In this document: positions 24,298 to 36,252 of the stretch, in pieces | Layout: every line of letters starts with the position of its first letter | Position numbering within the stretch: the first letter of the stretch is position 1 | Assembly: GCA_022579005.1 (NCBI GenBank) | Contig: MU401610.1 | Location: 1-64,000 of the forward strand | Reading direction: 5' to 3' | Length of the DNA stretch: 64,000 nucleotides | DNA from: Poronia punctata | Taxonomy: Eukaryota > Ascomycota > Sordariomycetes > Xylariales > Xylariaceae | Program-made: the position numbers and the translations under genes | The notes under the pieces: model-generated | Told to the model about the DNA's origin: nothing | The model's input: the letters and a program-made list of their open reading frames with translations, nothing else | Databases searched by the model: none

Positions 24298-27200
24298 TCC
24301 TGCGACGTCAACATGTCTCCAATGCGCCGGGATAAAAACAAATCATGGTAAATGCTGATCTGGTGGCGACAAGATGTGCAACCACACGCAGGAACATGAG
24401 GGGATCTTCAGGAGAGAAAAGAGAGCTTAGTTAGCTCGTCAGTCCGTCCTTCTTTTGCTGACGGACCGAGCCAGCCAGACAGCCGGTCGGGACGGGCAGA
24501 CGGGGACTAATGAAATCTACGTGTAGAAAGATAATCTCACAGTACTCGTAGTTACCGAGCTGAGAGGTACGAGTAGGTAATAATAAGAAAAGTAAGATCT
24601 ACTTTAATTAAAGCTGTACGTTGCCGGTATTACTCGCAGCAAAAACCAAACCTTTTCTGATTTATTCATCCTTAACATTTTACTGGTTCTTGATATGTCG
24701 AAAGCTGGGCTGGTATTTCAACGTGATCATATATCGTATGCCTAGACCTGGCTTTTGTCATCCGCCTGTCCACGTACGTGTACGTAACTGAAGTGGGCAT
24801 CTTGAACATTGGAAGTGCTTGCCGGGCGGGCAAGTGCCATTAACCTAGGCCCTAGGTAAGGTACTTAATTACCTACTCTGTTGCTCTCCAATTTGCTCAC
24901 TCGGGTGGGACGACAGGGCGACACAAGAAGCCATCGCAACCGCGGGTGGGTACTTCTCCTCCCATGCGCACGCGCCAAGTCGTCTCTACACAGACTAATA
25001 AAGGTGAGGAAAAGTGACATGGCGGGCGTCGCGATACGACGATGCGCTGTTCTAGCGCACGTGGACCAGCCCCGGAAGCTTCCCGGGAGCTCCAACACCT
25101 TGTTCTTGGTTTTTCACCATTCCGGATCCATGTCCCTGTCTGTAATAAATACTGCATTAGCGTCTACTGTGCGGTATTAGCACAGTCCCAGCTGACTCCA
25201 TACGGTGTTCAATTCGGCCAGCTTTTGTTGGTACGTGTCCTGTATAGGTCTAACGCAAGGGCGATGGTGTTATTGCAATGCGTGTACGAGTAGATGCGTG
25301 AGCGCACTTTACCTCCTAAGCCTTGATGAAGGATCGCTCAAAATTCCCGTGTCTAATAATAATATTAAGATGAGATGAGCAGCAAAATTTTTTCTCCCCT
25401 TTTGTGAGACGCTCTTGAAAATATCTATTGTCCAACACGTAAATGAAACAGACACTTCAAACACATGGCGGGAAGGGAAAAAGCAAACGTCATCCCTTTC
25501 TGAATAGCTCCTCATTACCTACGTTTTCGGTTGACGCTATCACGCATAGTCGGGTGGGAACTTGCTCCTTTCCCCAGCTGTGTTAATAGCTAATATGCAG
25601 AGCTTGAGAAAGCTGCGGAGTTACATCTCCACATGAGCTATCATATCAGCTAGCCATCTTTGTTCGCCATCCGTGGCTGGCAAATAGGCCGGACCTGAAA
25701 GGTGCCGTCTCGATCATGGTTTGCTTTCGACGGCTAGCAAACGACATCACCCAAGGAAATCGTCAGATTAGCGGATGGTTGTTATATGGCGGTGCTCTTA
25801 ACAAAATTGGCGTCTCCTATACAGATCCCAAAGCCGGAGGAGAGGGGGACTGGCTGGCGTAAATAATAGTAAGAACCAGGCAGCTCAGAAGGAGTAGAAA
25901 CAGTACTCAGTAGTTGGACCGGTAGAGCCGACCAGATCCAGTGAGGCGGACAAAATCGATGGGATTGCTCATTTCATATTTTAATTACAGGATAGCCGGC
26001 CATTTTCGGATCGTGTGCGGAATCATCAATGCACAGCAGACCTGTCCATGCGTCAGCATCCAAAAGGAAAGCGTCTTTTGTGGGCGGAGGTCAGTTTTAG
26101 GTAATCCAAGCGTCCTTCTAGAATACTTATCGGGGGGATTCGGATCCTTTTCCTTGGGGAGATTATTTGAAATCTCCCGCAACGGGAGCTGGCAAACGCT
26201 GCTGCAAAAGTACTCGTACTCGCAGGTAAATAGGTATCCAGCGGGAAATACTTGGTTATGCTGTGGGGCAGCGAAGTTTAGGGATTCTGGTATGCTATTA
26301 ACCTACACGTAATTGTCGTATCCCGTCGCATGGCAAAACAGAACAGAATCGATGTTGATGATAATTGCCTGACAAGAGGAGCTGGGTTTCTTGTGGCTCT
26401 CTTGTTGTATCCGCCATCTGTAAGACTTTGGAAACACTTTTGATCCAGCTGCTGGTTCCCTTGCTTCTGTCCCGTTCACTTATTTCTGGCGATGGAGCAA
26501 TCTTGTCTGTGTGGGTAACAGAGGCTGGGCTCCTGGCCGTGAACATGCCCATCTCATCCACATGCTGGAGGAGGTGGGTAGGTACATGTAGATTATGGAG
26601 GGGCTCTTCGGTCTGGGTTGGCGGCAGTCAGACAGACCCCTCACCGTTTTGCATTTCGACCTCAAGCCCCTCATCAGATGAGATAAAGGGTCTGGGAGGA
26701 TTGGACTACATATTGGAAAAGAGTCAGGAAAGATTTATATCGTAGATGTATGTGTACTTGTCAAATAGAAAGAGCACACAGAGTGAGGTATACCTTCCCA
26801 GAACCAATAGATGAATACCTTCCATGTCATGTTATTGCACTAAACAAGGGATGCATGACAGGCTAAGAAATGCATAGGTACACAAAGACGAGACGAACAA
26901 GGCAATTGAAGATCAAAATTGCCTATTCCGACCTTGAAGTGTCCGACCTACTTCAAATGTAAAATAACAGGACTTGATGCAAACATTTCATTAGGTACCA
27001 GCTACAGCTCTGTAGATTCTTTCCTACTCTGTATGTAGCATAAATCAAAGTGTGGGGTCGTGGGCATGTACGTCAACCGCACAAAATTAATCTGAACTCA
27101 GCGTTTCAACTCTTGGATATTCTAAAAACCACAGATGCTTAAAGTCCATTGAGCTTTTTATGCTAGGACATACATCCAATTAAAGATTCAATTGTGTTGA

Positions 27201-29300
27201 TGCATAATGCGCATTAGGTAATCCGTCATAGAGCAATTGGGGCTTTGCAACAGCCTATAAGAACTACATGGCATGTTCGGACAAGAGGCAACACAACACA
27301 AATGGTAGATGTACACGTTGTAACAAGCACTGCATCAATATCGTCATGCAGAGAAGAGACTCTTGAGTTATTGCAAATGGTCACGAAATCAGGAGATCAC
27401 ATTTGCTAATATCTTAGGTAACAAGAGGAAAAGTACTTGTACATCAACTAGGAAGTGACCCCACTTTGGAGTAACAGGATCACAAACCAACCTACACGCA
27501 CGTACATCGTGTAGGTACTTCCATCCAATGTACTGTACAGTACCTAAAGTTGGCAGCCTTGCAGAAGTCGGATGAGAAGCAACCTGTGATAGGTTCCTTC
27601 AGCACAGTAGAGGATGCCGAATGGGTTGTTCCCCGGCTCAGTCCCCGTCAACCGGCCAACTGGAAGCCTCGGAAGATAGCTTGGGGGATATGGGCCCCAC
27701 ACCATAGACTCAATTTGCTTGAAAGGCCTTCGAGTTCTTCACAAGCTCATCCTCCCTAGCCTTTAGGACATGCCCAACTTGAGGTCACGAGCCACCTCTA
27801 ATTCCAGCACTATTGGTGTCTTCACTTTGATATGCACAGGGCACCAGTTAATTGGCCTGTGGATGTATTACGTGTTCGCTATCCTGCTATTTACAGGTTT
27901 CGAGTGGGATTAGTATTGTACGCAAACTTTCTTGACACACATGAGATAGAGGAGTCTACTTGCCTACGAGTACACACTGCCAATGTTATGTCAACAAGCC
28001 GCTGTAGAGGTATGATAACACATCTGGCATTTCCTACCTGCAAAGAAGAATGCACAACAGCTTGCGATGGTATTACTATGGACGGGTTAACAAATACAAG
28101 TTGCAGGATAGTGCAAAATAATGTGGGAGACTTGTAACACGGCATAAGCTGTCAGCCTCCTTTACAACTTTACACACCTACACTGTATGGATAGGATAAA
28201 ATTATGGATGCAATTATGATTAATTGTATAGATCAGGTAGGTAATGTCAATTAGTAAGTAAAGTATTTTTTATCCGTCCCACTGTTTTACTACCTGGTAA
28301 TGAGCATCCGTCATTACTGTTGTTACCAGGGAACTTTACGTGTACTTACCTCGGTGCCCAAATGCTCTCAACGTTCAAGTCTTGGCCCATATCAACACCT
28401 GCTTTGATCTCAAAAACTAAAAGGATGTGGGCTATCTAAAGATCTTGCATTATCTCCAGACCCTATCTACATATCTCCTATACCGCCTGTCTTTCTACTG
28501 GCAGTATTAATAGCGGTGTGGAGGAAGCTGCTGGCATATGTAAGTACTTTGCCTATTCAGATATAGAGGCCCTCAGACCGCCAGGTAACAGCAGCTGAGG
28601 AGGGGCCACGGGGCAGTTTCTGTCTTCGTGTCCTTCCGTAGGTAAATTTGTGCATATTTGGTACACGCTGTGGTGCCTCCAGATAAATCTGTTTTATCCA
28701 CATATTGGATTACCAACCCGACGGCCCTATCAACCCGCCAAGGTCCTCATATGATCACTGTGCTTTTAGCACCCAATGACACGGTGCTCACATGTGGTAA
28801 GAAAGGCCTACCCGTTACCTGTTAGACATCTACACGTAGACGTATGTTTAGGATACCAATAGGTAGTAAAGTACAAGAACAGTCATTTTATGTACCTACT
28901 CCAGTTGACACATGCACACCCCCTTACCCGTATTCATACCACCTAGTACGGCCCCACACAGTACACAGTTAAAATCATTCCCAAAACGGAATACATGTCC
29001 CACCTCAATCCTATTTGGTACAAATCCACATTCTCTTTATTTCACGCGATGAAGACCACCAAGGCCGAAGCCACATTGATAACCCCACCTAGCTTTTTAT
29101 GTTTCCTGACCAGTATTACCTACCTACTCCAAGCATGACCCTCCTGCTCGCGTGTCGCGTCCATAAAGTGCAAATTGAAGGGTGTATGTTCCATGCGCAC
29201 TGTGCCTTAGTACCTAACTGCCCCTGGTTGGCAATCAATTGCACAGTTTTTGCACCAGCCACTTTCAAGTTGCTAACCTGCCAACCTACAGTAAAGCAAA
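24298..29300. other. Gene-poor intergenic DNA, last part
   Basis: No convincing gene. Short frames lack domains and start contexts. TACTCGTA/TACGAGTA octamers occur at 24543, 24568, 25285, 26211 and 27965. Base composition is near even, so this is not RIP-mutated like the first 7.5 kb. Confidence 0.5.
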
Positions 29301-30130
29301 TCCAGGTACGCGGCCATCAACCATCAACCCCCCTCCCCTCTTCCTCCTCTTCCAAGATTCAGCTAGACATTGTATGCACTGTCTACAAGGTACCTTACCA
29401 CCCACCAACCCACCCCCTCCATTACCTACAGCACTGGCCAAGCCAAACTACAGTACCTAGGTGGCCCCCCCACCCCTCCTTTGGGCCCGCCTGTCCGCTC
29501 GCTCGCTCCTTTTGCACACCCCCGATCAGGCCCGACCGATGCTGTGGTAGTGGCCAGCACAAGCACCCAGTAATAGAAACAGAGCACCAGCGCAGCACAA
29601 TTTCCCGCCCTCTTTTGTCCCCTCTTCATTCCTTCCCCCCCATCCCCTCCTTTTTTATTTCCTGCTTTTTTGCATTTCCTGTCCATCTCCATTCACCACC
29701 CATCAACCCCTCCTTGACCGCAGCTTGCAACCAAGCATTTTTCAACAACCCGCGTCGCCCTTTTATCTTAGGTCGGTCGCTTCACCTCAGATACCACAGC
29801 GTATCGGGATTAATCAGAGGCTTAGGCCGCATTATTATTTTTAATACAGCTTTCCATGATCCCTATAGCCATTCAAATGACCAGCTACGTCCAGTCGAGT
29901 CAACAAGACACACTTTAAATCCCACGGGAGCGCGCGCGAGAGAAGAGGAGTCAGACGATCTCAACTATCAGTCTGAAGGGTCAGCAGCAAGTCCAATTGT
30001 TCGGAGCAGTCGACCGCAGTTATTGTCCATCCATTCAAACACAGCTTATCGCCCACGTTGATTGATACCGACCCGGTGAAGATAATCAATCAGCACGCTA
30101 GCGAATACAGCAACGCGACAATCAGCCAAG
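29301..30130 (+). promoter_or_regulatory. Pyrimidine-rich promoter/leader of the C2H2 regulator
   Basis: The plus strand is strongly C/T-rich (for example near 29320-29360, 29460-29520 and 29600-29720), a common feature just upstream of highly structured fungal promoters and 5' UTRs. It leads directly to the start codon at 30131. A frame open from 29099 to 30061 overlaps it but reads as Pro/Ser/His-rich low-complexity sequence and is judged non-coding. Confidence 0.45.
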
Positions 30131-32832
30131 ATGCCAGGCGCCGGTGTGGCCGTTCTTCCCACTGCCGCCTCATCAACTCCGGTCCCCCGCAAAACCGCCC
30201 TCGCTCAACCGGAACGCAAATACAAATGCCAATTCTGCGCCAGAGCTTTCAGTAGAAGTGAACACCGGAGCAGACATGAGCGGTCGCGTAAGTGGCATGG
30301 TTTCCCTGGTTCTAGCACTGGCCCCCCAACTGTCCACTTCCCGCCCCTCCTTTCATCCCTCTTTGTTATATCAAGTTTTCTTAGTGCTATGCGGGACACT
30401 TGCCCCTCTATCGTGTTTAATAAATGTCTGAAAGTGCAATGGATGAGCCATGGCTAACTTGTATGCGAATAGATACGAAAGAACGTCCATTCAAATGTAT
30501 GAAGTGCAGGAGCACCTTTGTACGACGAGATCTTCTCCTCCGACATGATCGCACTGTCCACGCAAAAGATGGAGGCGTGCCTCTACACAGTGATGGAAAG
30601 CGCCGTGCTGGTGGTGCAAAAGCCCGTGCCATCAGTGGCCCTGCCAAGTCTACCATCGCCATAGACGCTTCTACATTGAGTGAACAGATCGAGGCAAGCA
30701 GTGATGGGATCTTCGACGTGGAACATGCTGCCATGTTGGTTGCGGATCTTCACCACAAAGCAACCGCTGCCATGCGTGACAACGATGCTGGAAGCCCATA
30801 CCCCTCAAGTCCCGCCATTGCCTATCCTGGTACCGGCGCACCGCTAATGGACTCTGCCGCCAATGGTCCTCTACCTCAGGGAGTTCCCTGGGAGGCTTTT
30901 ATGCCGCAGCCTGGCACAGAAGCCAAGGCTCATTCAGTCGTGTCGGCTGCCTCTGGTTCCTTTGAGTCGCACCAGTCCTTTGCAAGTGTGAGTACTGCCC
31001 AGGCACGCTCCAGCCGTGAGCTATCCATCCCATGTTCCGAATGCAACGATTGCGCACTCTCCAGATTACCGGAAGTCGAATCGCCGTTGCCCACAGATTC
31101 TTGGATTCCCATCGCCTCCCAAGCAAGCCCACAGGGTCCTTTCAGTATTGAAGCTAACCAGCTCCAGGCATCGGCGGGCTTCAAGGCTCCCCAGGTTCTG
31201 AACGAGGAAGAGCGCAACTTGATATTAGATAACATTCGAGCTCACGACAGTGAACACGCTATCCCGGAAGGGTTCCGAGTTCCTAACCTTGGGTCGATGA
31301 ATCGGTATCTCGCCACATACTTCGGCTTATTCCACCATCACCTGCCGTTCCTACATCCGTCGTCCTTCCACGTGACTGAGGTGTCGCCTGCTATCTTGCT
31401 CGCTGTTCTATCAATCGGTGCACTTTATGCCTTTGACCAAGACCAGGCTTACATGATGCATATCGGATCCAAAGTGTTGGTGAATCAGTTCCTGCAGAAC
31501 AAGGAGAATTTCAGTTCACGAAAATGCCCTCTGTGGACCATGCAAAGCTCGTTGCTCAACATGATATTTGCGAGCTGGAGTGGGGATCCCAAGGGTCTCG
31601 AGTGGGCTTGTTCTATCAAGAGCTTGCTGGCCAACATGGTTGCTGGTAACCGCTACGAGTTGAAGTTGCGTCAAGATGCACGTGAGGAAACTCCTTCCAA
31701 GGCTGAATGGGTTGAAGATGAAGGCTGTCGCCGAACATACTATGCTGTATACATCTTCTTTGGATTGTTGACTTTAACTTACAACCATACCCCCGCCATC
31801 AGCTTCAATGAATTCGAGGACCTGCAATTGCCGTCATCTGAGGCACTTTGGAATTCGAAGATCTCAGACGACACTGCGTGGGAGGATCAGCTAAAGACAT
31901 CCCCGGCCAGAACCTTTCTCGAGGCTCACGACAATCTCTTCCAGGGAGAACAGCTCAAGTATAGCGCGTTTGCAACACGTGTGATGATCAACGCCTTGTT
32001 CCTCGAGGTCTGGTATCACAAGCGTAGTCCCGAAGCTCTGCAGGACGTGGTCACCGAGTACAAGCTACGACTTGCCTTGGAGACATGGGAGAAATCTCTG
32101 GATCTTTGCGAGCCTGAAATGGAATTTGTTCCGTTGAGTGCGCCGCACAAGGGCCACCCTCTTATCTTCAACGCCCAGGCCATGTATCGCAATGCCCGCA
32201 CACGGCTAGAGATCGATCTCAAGGGGGTGCAAGAAGCACTACGATACCACGACCACTACGAGGTTGCTGCGGCAATGTCAAAGGCTAGAGACCGGGTCAA
32301 GCGATCGACCGAGATGATCAAGGTTATCCAGGAGTGCTACAACTGCATCGAGACTGCTGTGCGCCAGGGCGTACGCTGGGTTGCCCGTACATCACCCACC
32401 AACTGGAGCATCGAGCACCCTCTCTGCGGCATGGATCTCATGATCACACTCACCCTTTGGCTGTACCGTCTGGAACATGACGAGGAACCGGCCACTGAGG
32501 AAGAGATGGCCATGTACCACAAGATCCGATTGCTGTTTGAGAAGGAGTCCGAGGGTACGCTGAATTCTCCGCAGCTCAGTGGAACCGTCGCACACCTCTG
32601 GGGCTCTATGCTCGACGAAGTGGTCGTTTGGGGGTAAGTAGATTATTTTGTCTCTCCCGTATGAATAGATGGTCGCTAACAGTGGCACAACAGCATCACC
32701 CGATTGATGGGCGAGTCTTTCCGCCTGCACTCCCAAGCTCTTGTCGGTTACGTTGACGATGTCGAGGCTACATCCAATGTATCGACACCGTCGATGATAT
32801 CGCAAGGAGCGGATGAGGAGAGCGTGTATTAA
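30131..32832 (+). CDS. C2H2 zinc-finger transcription factor with fungal TF (MHR) domain
   Basis: This is a predicted nuclear DNA-binding regulator of 818 residues. Exons: 30131-30287, 30473-32633, 32694-32832. Two tandem C2H2 fingers sit at the N-terminus: C33-C36-H49-H53 and C61-C64-H77-H82, joined by the classical TKERPFK linker. A low-complexity linker follows, then a fungal-specific transcription-factor domain (about 280-600), seen in YFGLFHHHLPFLHPSSF and later helices. The combination of paired C2H2 fingers with this C-terminal domain is a known fungal type (Adr1/Rsf2-like and AmdX-like); target genes cannot be inferred. Intron 1 (185 bp, branch GGCTAAC) splits the codon for zinc ligand His53. 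Intron 2 is 60 bp; the frame continues GITRLMGESF and ends ESVY. Start context is good, with A at -3. Confidence 0.93.
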
Positions 32833-35006
32833 TAATTCATGATGAGGTTCACGAATTTCCTTTAGTCTTTTGTTTTCTTCCTCCAGCCGAGGAACGGGGA
32901 GGGGTTAATTTTCCTGCGCATATAACTCTGGTTGTTCTCCCTAGTTTGTTTCGTCTCGGTCGGGGACAAGGCGCCGGCGGTGGTTGAATCGGGAGTTCCG
33001 TCGTGTCTTCGCGTTTTTTGTCTTTGCATCCAACGTCTGCATATAGGGTCACTGGTAATGGGGAGGGAACTGGCATGGCAGGTCCAGGCTCTCTTGGTGA
33101 CCTGGCGGGAAGGGGGATATCAGCGCGACACGCGCAACATAATGTCTGATGCAGGACTGGCTGGTCCGTTGCCGGAACTTCATTTCCTCTCTGTCCTATT
33201 AGCTACGGCACTCGTATTACTTTAATACTGTCGTCGGTTGTCTGATTTCTCGTCACAATTTCTTGTTTCGTTGTCAGATACCTCGCCTTGTTCTTCTACA
33301 TAAGTCGCGCTGTTTGTTGTCTTTTTCCTTTCCTTGGTTTCCTTGTCCTTGTCTATAGTCATCGTCACACTCGTTTTCGCACGACTCCCATAATAGAGCT
33401 GGGTTTTGGGAGGGTAGTGGTCGGAAGTGAAAGGATTGAGGGTCGCATAAGCAAAAGGGCTTGGGGGGGCATCTGCGCGTTTCAGATTGGTTGAATGGAA
33501 TTCAATTCTCATTTTTCAATTTTCCCGTCATTTTTCTTCAACTGTATAGATGGTTTTTCTCCTTTTCAGTTTTTCTGCTCGTCGTCATGAATTTAAAAAC
33601 TGCATCACTCCTCATAAATAGAGCCAATGGGCTTCTACTACGACTTCCCCCAGTGAACCATGTTAGCCATATCTGTCTTGCAAGCAAATGCAGAGGTGAA
33701 ACATAGACGTAGAAAAGAGATGAGGGTGTGTGTAGGTGGGTAAGAGGTATGTAAGTACTAAAGGGTAGTTGCTACTTGGAAATGGCGTAAAGATGGGGAT
33801 ATGATCTATCTCTCCCTACGAGTACATCACAGATTGAGAAGTGAAAAGGTGCCAACGGCGCAAAAACGTGGCTTGCATTCTCGCACCTCCTGTCGGTACC
33901 TAAAACATGCGTACACAAGGTACCTGCGCAGCCGAATGGATGACACGACTAGGTACTAATTGACAAGAGATTGATGCAGGTTCCCTATGCTTTGTGTTCC
34001 CAAGCCACCTATGCATGCGTTATCGACTGGTCCTGGTCTTAAAGCGCCATCGCCATGTTTCCCTTTTTATTGGACATTTTTGCTATGTTATTTTATTTTG
34101 GCCGTCTCTCTCACAATAGTGGCGACTATTGGACGAGTGCAAACCTCCTTTCCTATGCTCTGTACCCGAGGTACATATCTGCCCTTCTGCTACAGTGGCT
34201 TCATTTAATTCAACGCCCGTTCCAACCCCCGCTGTCGGTTAAGTTTCTTCGACTTCATGTAGAATGCTTGTCAGTACTTATTCATTACACCAGTTCCAAT
34301 TGCCCGACTCTGCCCGACTTTGGCCTTCCGCCCCCTATTCTCGTACATTCCCATCGCCCGTCTCCCATGCGCCATACGCCCGTCGAGCCAGGTGGTTTCT
34401 TTTCCTTTCCCATTAATAGTAACATGTGTCGGGTTCAATGTGTGGTATAAAAATTTATACCCGATACATCATGCCAATGCATTGGCATGATCTGAACCAT
34501 GGTACTTACCAAGCTCCGACCCTCGAGTCGTACGTTTTGTTTGTTGTAGGTAGTACGTAGAGGCAGGTACCATGCGTCAGTTCGACTCAAAGTTTGTAGA
34601 AAAGGTGGTACTAGTACCATCTTGTCCACCCTCGCGTGGTGTTTCCGTCACCTCTGGTCCGTTCTTGCCATACTTGTAGGTAAGAGACTAAGAGGTACCT
34701 ACCCTGATACGTGTAACCGACCAGATAAAGCGGGTGTGTCAGTTCATGTTCCTCCCTTACTTATCTCAAATCCCCCCTCCTATTGATCAGTGCGATCAAT
34801 CTCCTTCCTGGATGCGAAAACTTGACCTTCGCAACAATAGCCGAGTTTGCGTTTATGCTCATTCCAATTCTTGTGCACCTACCCCTTGTCTCTTCCACGT
34901 ATCTCGTAAGATACATGCTGGCATCACCACGAACTTGAAGTCGGGATTCGGATCCGCAGAAACCGCCTCACTTAGGCGACAACCTCATGGGCCGTAACGC
35001 GAGACA
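32833..35006. other. Intergenic between the C2H2 regulator and the GH16 gene
   Basis: It contains the regulator's 3' UTR and the GH16 promoter. Short frames carry no domain. Notable sites are one TACGAGTA octamer (33817-33824) and a long palindrome with paired CCAAT boxes (34468-34491), preceded by a near-palindrome, GGTATAAA...TTTATACC, at 34444-34461. Confidence 0.6.
34468..34491. promoter_or_regulatory. 24-bp perfect palindrome with two inverted CCAAT boxes
   Basis: The half site is ATCATGCCAATG and the second half is its exact reverse complement, centred on ATGCAT. Each arm holds a CCAAT pentamer, the core recognised by the fungal CCAAT-binding (HAP) complex. It lies about 515 bp upstream of the GH16 start codon. 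The palindrome is directly visible; binding is inference. Confidence 0.5.
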
Positions 35007-36252
35007 ATGGGGCCCACGCAAAGAAACGTTTCGATGACTCTGACTTGGATCTTTGGCGTCTTGTTGGTTCTCTTTGACACGGCTATCGGCGATTGCGAGT
35101 GCGGCTATTCGATGACCGTCAACTCGGACGGTACACGGCATGTCTTTACCGATCTTCTCGAAACCGACTTCGTCCACGCCGATGTCACCGGCGACGGAAG
35201 GGGAGGAGCGAGGCATGGCTGGGCGCCGCAGGGGTACAACATAACGAGGGAAGCCGCCCGCGGGGCCTTTGGGGAATCCTTCATGATTAAGAATGTTATG
35301 TCGGATACGATCAAGGACGGTTCCAAGTCTGAGGGAACTGGTCCTGCTGGTCCGGACGCCGGGCTGCACCTCGTCGTGAGAGAGGCGAAAGCGGACGACA
35401 GGGTCCCAGTGGCCGAAATTTCCACGACAGGTTTGGATTATTTATATGGTACTTTCCGGGCCGGTATCAGAATTACCGATGTTGCCGGGACCTGTAGTGC
35501 TTTCTTTTGGGTAAGCCGCGTTTTTAGTTTCGGAGACACTCGACGGGTCTGAGTTAGCAAACCTGCTGACTCGTTTTCAATCTTCTCCGCTATAGTACCA
35601 AAACGACACTCAAGAAATCGATATCGAGTTCCTCTCGGCCGAATTTGATAGAGCGAATGATATATTCCCAGTCAACCTTGTTCTACAAACCAGGGACGCC
35701 GCGGCTGCTGGTTACGACGCCTCCAACACAACGGGATTGCACCGCGTCAATTTGCCATTCGACCCTTCGGCGGCTTTCCACGAGTATCGCTTCGATTTCT
35801 TGAAAGATAGGGTCTTATTCTATGCCGATGCCAATCTCCTTTCCGAGATGACTGGGGATGGCGTGCCGACCTCGCCGGGACATATCCTCTTGTCGCACTG
35901 GAGTAACGGAAATCCCGGCTGGTCACGTGGGCCCCCTGCGTCGGACGCCGTTACGACAGTCAGCTATGTCAAAGCGTACTTTAACTCGTCTCTGGAACAG
36001 CGGCAGCAAGACTTTATGACCAGGTGCAAAGACCCCGCGGCAAAGGGCGCCGTCTGCGCCATACCTGACCGTAACCCCACCTTCTTCTTTAGCAATGGGG
36101 ATAATATGACACCGAACCAGACTACTTACACCGACCCGGACGACGGCGGGGAAGATGAGAACGCCGTTCTAGGTAAATTTGACTGTCTCACGGCCATGGT
36201 GCGAAACTGTGCCTTTTGGGCCACATTGTCACTTTTATATATCTCCTTCTAG
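35007..36252 (+). CDS. Secreted GH16-family glucanase/transglycosylase-like protein
   Basis: It probably hydrolyses or remodels beta-glucans at the cell surface. Two exons, 35007-35510 and 35596-36252, encode 386 residues. A signal peptide is visible (MTLTWIFGVLLVLFDTAIG), so translation may start at 35007 or at the in-frame Met at 35034, which puts the signal closer to the end. The GH16 active site EIDIEF lies at 175-180, just after the intron, with nucleophile Glu175 and acid/base Glu179; the beta-sandwich motif LSHWSNGNPGWSRGPP follows near 290. The C-terminus ends in a hydrophobic stretch (CAFWATLSLLYISF), which could be a GPI-attachment signal. Several N-x-S/T sequons occur. The intron (85 bp, TATAG acceptor) is in phase 0. 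The family is secure; exact substrate is not. Confidence 0.9.

Noticed and set aside
26365..26745. 126-codon hydrophobic frame considered as a membrane or secreted protein
   Set aside because: No signal-peptide pattern, no conserved motif and an overlapping frame on the opposite strand. Coding bias is not convincing.
29099..30061. 320-codon open frame upstream of the C2H2 regulator
   Set aside because: Pro/Ser/His/Thr-rich and low complexity, in pyrimidine-rich DNA, without domain or homology signs. The stretch is better explained as promoter and leader sequence, where a C-rich strand has few stops by chance.
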